A stretch of 64,000 nucleotides of DNA from Flavobacterium bernardetii (GTDB lineage: Bacteria > Bacteroidota > Bacteroidia > Flavobacteriales > Flavobacteriaceae): positions 286,218-350,217 of the forward strand of contig NZ_JAANOQ010000003.1 of the NCBI RefSeq assembly GCF_011305415.1, in the 5' to 3' direction. The position numbers and the translations under genes are program-made. Numbering within the stretch: position 1 is the first letter of the stretch; every line of letters starts with the position of its first letter. The notes beneath the pieces are model-generated. The model searched no databases. It saw only the letters and a list, made by a program, of their open reading frames with translations, and was not told the origin of the DNA. Below, in pieces: positions 49,463 to 56,359 of this stretch.

Positions 49463-50304
49463 TGAAAATAATAATCCACGGTGGTTTCTTTTCGGAATCC
49501 TCTACAAATATTGAAACTAAAGTTGCTAAACAAGAAGCTTTACTTCGTATTGTAAAAAAATCTCACGACTATTTACAAACACATTCTGCTTTGGAAGCAG
49601 TGGTTTTTGCGGTTTCTATGTTGGAAGATGATGCCTTATTTAATGCAGGAATTGGTTCGCAAATACAAAGCGACGGAAAAATACGAATGAGTGCAGCTTT
49701 AATGAATGGCGAAACGCAGAAAATGAGCGGTGTAATTAACATTGAAAACGTTAAAAATCCCATTCAAGTCACCCAAGTTTTAATGAAAGAAGACGATCGA
49801 ATTTTAGGTGGAAGTGGCGCAACGAATTATGCAAGACAACACGGATTTGAAGCGTTTTCAACTGAAATACCACAAAGAAGAGCAGAATATGAAGCTAAAG
49901 TGAAATCGTTAGGTTTAGGAACTGTGGGTTGTGTAGCTTTAGATAAAGATGGAAAAATTGCTGTTGCGACATCAACTGGAGGAAAAGGTTTTGAATTAGT
50001 GGGAAGAATTTCGGATTCGGCTACAGTTGCAGGAAATTATGCCAACCCATTTTGTGGTGTAAGTTTAACTGGAGTGGGTGAAGATATTGTAAGTAATGCT
50101 ACAGCAGCAAAAATTGTAACGCGAGTTACGGATGGTTTTTCGTTACAAGATGCTTTTGCTAAAACGTTTGACGAATTATTACCTTATGATGGTTTTGCTG
50201 GTGCGATTGCTATTGATTCGAAAGGAAATGTGTTTCATCAAGATTCGCATCCAAGTATGGTTTTTGCTAGTTTTGATGGCGAAAAGGAAGAGGTTTTTAA
50301 TTAA
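49462..50304 (+). CDS. iaaA: Isoaspartyl peptidase / L-asparaginase
   Basis: This Ntn-hydrolase cleaves isoaspartyl dipeptides, including beta-Asp-Arg released from cyanophycin. The 280-residue precursor begins MKIIIHGGFF and should self-cleave before T154 (GTVGCVALD), giving alpha and beta chains. STGG and GVGEDIVSN, which line the active site, are present. With cphB it completes cyanophycin breakdown to free aspartate and arginine. Confidence 0.94.
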   Translation: MKIIIHGGFFSESSTNIETKVAKQEALLRIVKKSHDYLQTHSALEAVVFAVSMLEDDALFNAGIGSQIQSDGKIRMSAALMNGETQKMSGVINIENVKNPIQVTQVLMKEDDRILGGSGATNYARQHGFEAFSTEIPQRRAEYEAKVKSLGLGTVGCVALDKDGKIAVATSTGGKGFELVGRISDSATVAGNYANPFCGVSLTGVGEDIVSNATAAKIVTRVTDGFSLQDAFAKTFDELLPYDGFAGAIAIDSKGNVFHQDSHPSMVFASFDGEKEEVFN

Positions 50305-50321
50305 GAAAATCAATAACAATA

Positions 50322-50366
50322 AAAAACACCTGATACGTTTTAAAATGTATCAGGTGTTTTTGTTTA
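50322..50366 (+). terminator. Rho-independent terminator after iaaA
   Basis: AAAAACACCTGATACGTTTT and AAAATGTATCAGGTGTTTTT pair over 20 bp with one G-U pair and a one-base loop core, followed by T residues. The symmetric A and T runs mean it could also act on the other strand. Confidence 0.9.
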
Positions 50367-50479
50367 ATTTTTTTTATACAAATAAATCTGTATTTCATAC
50401 ACAAATATATGTCACTCATAACATTTAAAAGTTACACTTTAATTTAACATACTATATTTATATTATAAAAAATAGTAGT

Positions 50480-50623
50480 ATGAAAAAAGAGGTACAATAT
50501 AGTAAAAACGACATTCTAGTTGTTTTTACAAATGCGAATTTTGGATTTGTTCTTTTAGTTGTTTGTGTTTTGATATGTTTTTTTCTAAACATATTATTTT
50601 TAATATCGAATTATAACAGCTAA
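50480..50623 (+). CDS. Small single-pass membrane protein (47 aa)
   Basis: ATG at 50480 to TAA at 50623 encodes 47 residues: a charged N-terminus (MKKEVQYSKNDILVVF) and a hydrophobic helix (about 22-43, FGFVLLVVCVLICFFLNILF) with a short polar tail. It lies in an otherwise gene-free 356-bp gap. The AT-rich region before it has no good -7 box. It may be a real small membrane protein or chance; no family is recognised. Confidence 0.4.
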   Translation: MKKEVQYSKNDILVVFTNANFGFVLLVVCVLICFFLNILFLISNYNS

Positions 50624-50660
50624 AGTTTATATTATAACTTATTATATATTTAAATAGTTA

Positions 50661-51575
50661 CTAAAACTGCCAGCAAATAATTTGAGTTGTTTTGTTTCCA
50701 TTCGTTAAATGAAGTGTTGTGCTGTTTTTAACTTCTACTTTCTTCATTTGTTTGTATAGCGGTTTCAGGTTTGTTTTCTTAGAAACGATTGCGCTAAACC
50801 ATTTACATTGACTTTTAAAGTGTACACTTTCAAAAATCATATTGGTTAAAAATCCAAGTTCGCCACCTTCACACCATAATTCGTTATTATTTCCGCTAAA
50901 GTTTAAAACCGGTTTGTCAGTTGCTTTCTGACCTAAATTTTTACTTTTTCGTTCCGAACCTTTTGCTGCTTCTTCAGCAGATGCATGAAAAGGCGGATTA
51001 CAAATTACAAAATCGAAAACTTCTTCCGATTCTAACATGTATTTTAAAGCATGGCGTTTGTTATCGTTAAAACGAACCGTTACGTTTTCTTTTAATTTTG
51101 GGTTTTTGCTTAAAATGGTTTCAACCGACAATAAAGATTGTTTGTCGACTTCCGTTCCTACAAACGTCCAACCATATTCATGATTTCCAATAATTGGGTA
51201 GATGCAATTCGCGCCCACGCCAATGTCTAAAATTCTAACGGCGTTTCCTGTTGGAACCACTCCGCCATTTGAAGCCGCTAATAAATCGGCAATATGATGA
51301 ATGTATTCAGCTCTTCCTGGAATAGGAGGGCATAAGTTAGATTTCGGAATGTTCCAATATTCTAAATTGTAAAAGTGCATTAATAACGCTTTGTTTAAGG
51401 CTTTTACTGCAATTGGATTAGAAAAATCAATAGACTTTTCTCCTGCTTTATTTAAGAATAAATGTAAGTTTAAATCGGGATGCGTTTTAATTAATTGTGC
51501 AAAATCATATCTTCCAATATGTTTGTTTCTTGGGTGTAAACCTTCAAAAGAAAGGTTTGTTTCATTGTTTTCCAT
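50661..51575 (-). CDS. rlmF: 23S rRNA (adenine(1618)-N(6))-methyltransferase RlmF
   Basis: RlmF methylates A1618 of 23S rRNA. The 304-residue protein has LHPRNKHIGRYDF near the N-terminus, a SAM-binding ILDIGVGANCIYPIIG (motif I), the N6-adenine catalytic motif ICNPPFHAS, and GGELGFLTNMIFES. These match RlmF closely. A -7 box lies 17 nt upstream on the minus strand. Confidence 0.93.
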   Translation of the reverse strand: MENNETNLSFEGLHPRNKHIGRYDFAQLIKTHPDLNLHLFLNKAGEKSIDFSNPIAVKALNKALLMHFYNLEYWNIPKSNLCPPIPGRAEYIHHIADLLAASNGGVVPTGNAVRILDIGVGANCIYPIIGNHEYGWTFVGTEVDKQSLLSVETILSKNPKLKENVTVRFNDNKRHALKYMLESEEVFDFVICNPPFHASAEEAAKGSERKSKNLGQKATDKPVLNFSGNNNELWCEGGELGFLTNMIFESVHFKSQCKWFSAIVSKKTNLKPLYKQMKKVEVKNSTTLHLTNGNKTTQIICWQF

Positions 51576-51591
51576 ATACTATTGTAAGTTG

Positions 51592-51599
51592 CAAATTTA
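51592..51599 (-). promoter_or_regulatory. -7 box of rlmF
   Basis: On the minus strand TAAATTTG matches the -7 consensus 16 nt before the rlmF ATG. No correctly spaced -33 TTTG is seen. Confidence 0.5.
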
Positions 51600-51688
51600 C
51601 GATTAATAAAATAGTATCAGTTATTTTTATAAACAAAAAATTCTAACAGAAGTTAGAATATAAATAATTAATATAGTTTTAAAAAAAA

Positions 51689-52426
51689 TTAATCTCCACC
51701 ACCACAGCCACCGCCGCAACCACTACAACCACTGCTGCTGCATCCGCTATCTCCAGAACTTGTGGAGCAACCTGATGAACATCCTGAACCACCATTCTTT
51801 TTTACCTGATTGTAAACGATACTAATAAATAGAAGAATTAAAATTATGGCTGAAATTCTATCATCATCTAAAAATGTTGCTTGAATTAAGAACGTGGAAG
51901 TAAGAAGAAAGAACAAGGTCAAGTATCTATTTCTCTCGCTTAAAGTCGGTTTTTTTATGATCCAATTCTTTTGTGTATTGATTCTTTTGAAATCAATTTC
52001 ACTAAAACGATTTTCGTTACTTGGCCAAATTTCAATTGGTGGTTCTTTTTCAAATAACGTTTTGTAATCTTCTTTAGTTTTCGAATAAAAATCATCAAAT
52101 TTAGTTGCTTCTGATTTTCCTCCTTTGGTTGGATTGTGATGTATTTCTTTTTCTAACGTGTTTTTGCAGAAATCAATCCAATAGGATTTGGTGTAGGTGA
52201 GATGTAAGTGCCAAGCTTGATCCACTTGGTCTGATGGTGTAACGCCAGTTTTAGTTACACAACATAAAAAGATGAATTTCTTGTATTCATCTATAACCTT
52301 TTTTGAGTACTCGAGGGACCAATTGTTTTCTCGAGCTAACCGTTTTGAAAATGTAAAATCACTATTTTCATCATCAATTTTAAATTGGGTAATTTTTTCC
52401 CAAAGTAGTTTTTGTTCTTTTATCAT
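51689..52426 (-). CDS. GRDP-like domain membrane protein with Cys/Gly/Ser-rich tail
   Basis: This 245-residue protein has an N-terminal domain (about 1-110) with EYKKFIFLCCVT and VDQAWHLHLTYTKSYW, the hallmark of glycine-rich-domain-protein-like (GRDP) families. Two hydrophobic helices lie at about 168-205. The last 34 residues are almost only Gly, Ser and Cys, with seven cysteines (SGCSSGCSTSSGDSGCSS and CSGCGGGCGGGD). The tail could bind metal or form disulfides. The function is unknown. Confidence 0.75.
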   Translation of the reverse strand: MIKEQKLLWEKITQFKIDDENSDFTFSKRLARENNWSLEYSKKVIDEYKKFIFLCCVTKTGVTPSDQVDQAWHLHLTYTKSYWIDFCKNTLEKEIHHNPTKGGKSEATKFDDFYSKTKEDYKTLFEKEPPIEIWPSNENRFSEIDFKRINTQKNWIIKKPTLSERNRYLTLFFLLTSTFLIQATFLDDDRISAIILILLFISIVYNQVKKNGGSGCSSGCSTSSGDSGCSSSGCSGCGGGCGGGD

Positions 52427-52501
52427 ATAATTTAATTATTACAAAGTTTAAAACTTTTGTATTATGTAATAGTTAAACTAAAGTAATGATTTGGTTAAAA
52501 C

Positions 52502-52533
52502 AAAAAATCCCAACCTTTCAGTTGGGATTTTCA
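52502..52533 (-). terminator. Terminator after the T9SS beta-helix gene
   Basis: AAAATCCCAAC (52504-52514) and GTTGGGATTTT (52521-52531) pair around CTTTCA. Read on the minus strand it ends in T residues, 11 nt after the beta-helix gene. The same hairpin including its loop occurs at 59357-59384. Confidence 0.9.
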
Positions 52534-52543
52534 TTGGATTTAA

Positions 52544-55510
52544 TTATATTTTTTGAAATTTCTTAGTTGATAAATTGTTTTCTTGGTTGATGACTTTTAA
52601 AATATAGAATCCAGATTGTAATCTAGAAACATCTATTATTTTTTCGGTACTACTTATAACTAATTTTCCTTCTAATGAATAAATTTCTATTCCTTTTATT
52701 TCATCTGTAATCGAAATGTTTAAAATGTATGAAGTTGGATTCGGATAAATTTTAAAATTATTTTCTGTTTGAAAAGATACAGAATTTAAAGCCATATCAT
52801 ATTCATAAGCTCCCATATCTACAGTCGTGTTGTGAATTCTTGCATTTCCTAATAAATCTTTTGTTCCATTCACATATGAATTATTTCCTGAATTTATAGC
52901 TGGAGAACCAGTTGATAATTGAAAATTTGTTGTGCTTACAAATAACGGATTACTATTTAAACCACTTAATTGACCACCTTGAATAATGTTATTATTTCCG
53001 GTTGGTACATTGTTAACAGTAGAGTTTAAATATATTGGAGTTGTAGAGCCATTTCCGTATATAATAGAATTAGCAACTCTTGTGTTTGATGCGTTTAATA
53101 AAGAAAGTACTTTTCCGTTTGGTCCGGTATTATTTGTGAACGTACAATTTGTAATTAAAACTGATAAGGTAGAGAAATTTCCACCAGCAGTTGCGTCTTG
53201 GTAATTAGTAATGCATGACGAACCTTGCCCGCCACCTGCATAGTTAGAAACATTGTTATGAAATAAACAATTTGAAATGGTACTATAAGCGGTTCTTGTA
53301 TTGGTACTGTTACTAAAACTGTAGAAAAATAGATTACTAAATCCGCCAGAAGATTGGTTGTTTCTAACGATACATTTATCGAAATTTACGGTTAAACTAT
53401 TTGCAGATAAAACAGATACGGTAGCGTAAACACCAACATCTGATCCTGTGTTTTTTTCTAAAATACAATTTTTAACATCGCAATATACGTTTGATGCATT
53501 TTTGGTACTTACATAAATGGCACCAGCTCTGGTATCGTCAAAAGAATTTGCTCCTAAAGTATAATCTAAACTTCCATTTGCATTACCTCCAGAAATGGTA
53601 AATCCGTCAATTAAAATTGGTGTGTTGTTTCCAAATAACGATATTACGTGGTACGCATTGTCGTTTCTTGCAGCATTAGTATGTACAATTGTTGTGTTGT
53701 CATCTCCGATTAAATCGCCGTTTAAAGTAGTTATGTTTAACAACGGATTTCTTTCACTTAATGTGGTTTCTGTTCCATTAAAACCGCCATAAATTTGTGC
53801 GCCTGGAGGAATAGTAAACGTTGCTTTTCTAGGGTTAGCTAAACCTATAGTTTTTGGTTTATAAGTTCCTTGTGCGACTCTAATTTCAGTTATTGATGTT
53901 GTTATTCCTAAAAGAGCTTCGTCTAAAGTAGTATAAGCATTTGTCCATGAGGAACCGCTACCATTACCAGTTGCGGCTTGATTTACATATATTGGACCTA
54001 AAGTTCGAAAAGAAGTAGCAACCGTCCAACCAGAATTGATGGATGCCGTACAGTTTTTACTTATATAAATATCATATTTTGTACTTGGATCTAAATTGGT
54101 AAGATTGTACGTATTTGTAGCGATATTGGTAATTTCTGTTCCTGATGCAATTGGTTGACCAGTAATTACATAAACTAAATTATAGGTAACTCCTGCAATG
54201 TTGTTCCAAGTTACTGTTGCTGATGTTCCTGTAACCAAAGAGGTTACTATGTTAGTTGGTGCTGTACAACCACTAAATTCATATGCGCCTAAATCAATAG
54301 TTGTATCGAAAACTCGTGAATTTCCAGCTAAATCTACTATTGCAGTTGTATAAGTGTTGTTACCAATATTTATTGCTGGAGAATTAGAACTTAAAGTGTA
54401 ATTGTTTGTGGATGCATCTGTAAATTGTGGATTTAAATTTGTGGTACTTGCTTGCCCACCTTCAAAAATACAATTGTTTACTACTGATGCTCCGTTTGAA
54501 ATTATTAATGGAGTAGTACTTCCATTTCCATAAATGATACAATTTCTAACTCTTGAATTACTTGCATTTGTCATGGTAATCACATTTCCGTTTGCACCAA
54601 TGTTATTTGAAAAAGTAGAATTAATAATATCCACATCAATTCCAGTTGCGTTTCCACCACTTGCTGTACTTGCTCCTAAATAGATGCAAGATGCATTAAC
54701 GGCTGTATTGTTGTAAAATAAACAATTAATAATGGCACCTCTCGAATAGGTGTTATATCCGTTAGAACCACTAAATAACATGGCGCTATTACCACCAGAA
54801 TAATTGTTTTTTATTGTGCATTGTTCAAAATTCACATCGTCTGAAAGAACTGTAATTCCACAAGGATGAAATGCAGAATAAACCGCCACATCGGTTCCTG
54901 AATTTTTTTCTAAAATGCAATTTCTTACAAATGCCGTTAAATTATGTCCGCCTGCATACGGATTAGCATAAATAGCACCACCACGTAAATGATAAGATTG
55001 TAGGTTGGCACTTGTAGTACAAAGATTATTTGCAACGCCATTTGCGTTACCTCCAGAAATTGTAAAACCATCAATAATTATGTTTTGTATGTTTCCTCTC
55101 ATTTGTACCACGTGATAAGAATTATCTTGTCTTGTTGTTTCTGCTGGTAACAAAGAAGAATTGTCGTTGCTTAATAAATCACCATTAAGTGTAGTAATAT
55201 TTGCATTTGAATTTCTTTGAGAAAGTAGCGTTTCTGTACCGATAAATCCTCCGTAAATGCTTGTTCCTGAATAATTAAATGTAAAAGAAGTCTCTCGATT
55301 TGAAGGACTTGGCTTATAAGTTCCTGCTGCAACCCAAATGGTTTTGTTCGTTGTAGTTACTGATGTTAGAGCAGTTTGTAAACTTACAAATGCATTTGCC
55401 CAAGATGTTCCATTATTTGAACCTGTGGCATTTTGGTTTACATAAATGGTTTGACCTTTCGCAAAGAAACTACTTAAAATTAATGTCAGAAATAATAATT
55501 TTGTTCTCAT
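52544..55510 (-). CDS. T9SS-secreted protein with two beta-helix (choice-of-anchor Q) domains
   Basis: This 988-residue protein has a signal peptide (MRTKLLFLTLILSSFFAKGQ). Two copies of a right-handed beta-helix domain follow, each beginning IYVNQ-A-TG-NNG-SW-NA and holding repeated GGFIGTETLLSQRN/GGFNGTETTLSERN, DGFTISGGNANG and CIFEGGQ-type turns. An FN3 domain (about 415-500) separates them. The C-terminal T9SS type A sorting domain has FKIYPNPTSYILNISI and SGFYILKVI. The ATG at 55510 is chosen because the signal starts there; an upstream extension overlaps the regulator gene. A surface glycan-binding or structural role is inferred. Confidence 0.9.
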   Translation of the reverse strand: MRTKLLFLTLILSSFFAKGQTIYVNQNATGSNNGTSWANAFVSLQTALTSVTTTNKTIWVAAGTYKPSPSNRETSFTFNYSGTSIYGGFIGTETLLSQRNSNANITTLNGDLLSNDNSSLLPAETTRQDNSYHVVQMRGNIQNIIIDGFTISGGNANGVANNLCTTSANLQSYHLRGGAIYANPYAGGHNLTAFVRNCILEKNSGTDVAVYSAFHPCGITVLSDDVNFEQCTIKNNYSGGNSAMLFSGSNGYNTYSRGAIINCLFYNNTAVNASCIYLGASTASGGNATGIDVDIINSTFSNNIGANGNVITMTNASNSRVRNCIIYGNGSTTPLIISNGASVVNNCIFEGGQASTTNLNPQFTDASTNNYTLSSNSPAINIGNNTYTTAIVDLAGNSRVFDTTIDLGAYEFSGCTAPTNIVTSLVTGTSATVTWNNIAGVTYNLVYVITGQPIASGTEITNIATNTYNLTNLDPSTKYDIYISKNCTASINSGWTVATSFRTLGPIYVNQAATGNGSGSSWTNAYTTLDEALLGITTSITEIRVAQGTYKPKTIGLANPRKATFTIPPGAQIYGGFNGTETTLSERNPLLNITTLNGDLIGDDNTTIVHTNAARNDNAYHVISLFGNNTPILIDGFTISGGNANGSLDYTLGANSFDDTRAGAIYVSTKNASNVYCDVKNCILEKNTGSDVGVYATVSVLSANSLTVNFDKCIVRNNQSSGGFSNLFFYSFSNSTNTRTAYSTISNCLFHNNVSNYAGGGQGSSCITNYQDATAGGNFSTLSVLITNCTFTNNTGPNGKVLSLLNASNTRVANSIIYGNGSTTPIYLNSTVNNVPTGNNNIIQGGQLSGLNSNPLFVSTTNFQLSTGSPAINSGNNSYVNGTKDLLGNARIHNTTVDMGAYEYDMALNSVSFQTENNFKIYPNPTSYILNISITDEIKGIEIYSLEGKLVISSTEKIIDVSRLQSGFYILKVINQENNLSTKKFQKI

Positions 55511-55543
55511 AAATTTTATTTTTTTATAATAACAAATTTCAGC

Positions 55544-55573
55544 ATAAAAAAAAGCCGTTTTAAAACGACTTTC
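55544..55573 (-). terminator. Terminator after the LytTR regulator gene
   Basis: On the minus strand AAAGTCGTTTT and AAAACGGCTTT pair (55551-55572) with two mismatched bases opposite each other, then a run of T residues. It separates the regulator pair from the T9SS beta-helix gene. Confidence 0.82.
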
Positions 55574-55601
55574 TGAAATAGGTTTTTGACTTGCTAAAGC
55601 A

Positions 55602-56354
55602 TTAACCAATATTTTGAACAATGGTTAAAAATTCTTCTTTTTTATCATTAGATATGGAAACGGACTTGTTGTTATCCATTATTATGTATCCGCCATCTTT
55701 TTTGATGTATTCTTTGATGTATTTTAAATTGATTAAATAGGAGCGATGTGGTTTATAAAAGTTGGAATTTTTTTCTAAAAGTTCTACGAAATGTTTCAAG
55801 GGTTTGCAAACTAGTAAATCGGTTTCTTCTGTTGTAGTTACGATGGTATACATTCCATCAGCTTCCAAAAGTATAATATCGTCAATATTTACAAATTTGA
55901 ATCCGTCAGTAAATGGTAAACCAATTTTATTAAAATTTGATGTTTTTAGACTTTGCTTTAATTCTTCCAATTTTAAGCTGATTTCTGATTTACCAATAAA
56001 TTGAAAAGCCTTGTCTAAAGCATTTTTTACGGTTTCAGCTCGTAAAGGTTTTAATAAATAGTCGATAGCCGAAAGTTGAAAAGCTTTTATAGCATATTCG
56101 CTATAAGCTGTCGTGAAAATTATTTCGAAATTTAGTTCGTCTTTGTCTATAAAATTTAAAATATCTAAACCGGAATGTTCGGGCATTTCAATATCTAAAA
56201 ACACAATTTGTGGTTTGTGTTGTTTGATTAGTTTTACGCCTGTAAGTAAGTCTTCTGCTTGAAAGATGTTCTTAATTTTGTTGGTATTTTCAGTAATTAA
56301 AATCTCTAACAAATTTCTGGCTTTTGGCTCATCATCTATAATTAATACATTCAT
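55602..56354 (-). CDS. LytTR-family response regulator
   Basis: This 250-residue protein has a receiver domain (MNVLIIDDEPKARNLL; phospho-acceptor D54 in VFLDIEMPEHSG; FTTAYSEYAIKAF; LLKPL) and a LytTR DNA-binding domain (about 150-250) ending KKEEFLTIVQNIG. It follows the sensor kinase gene with a 5-nt gap, so the two form a two-component pair. Confidence 0.94.
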   Translation of the reverse strand: MNVLIIDDEPKARNLLEILITENTNKIKNIFQAEDLLTGVKLIKQHKPQIVFLDIEMPEHSGLDILNFIDKDELNFEIIFTTAYSEYAIKAFQLSAIDYLLKPLRAETVKNALDKAFQFIGKSEISLKLEELKQSLKTSNFNKIGLPFTDGFKFVNIDDIILLEADGMYTIVTTTEETDLLVCKPLKHFVELLEKNSNFYKPHRSYLINLKYIKEYIKKDGGYIIMDNNKSVSISNDKKEEFLTIVQNIG

Positions 56355-56359
56355 AATTT

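Noticed and set aside
55511..55621. N-terminal extension of the beta-helix protein into the LytTR regulator gene
   Set aside because: It would run through a terminator and bury the signal peptide. The ATG at 55510 fits.
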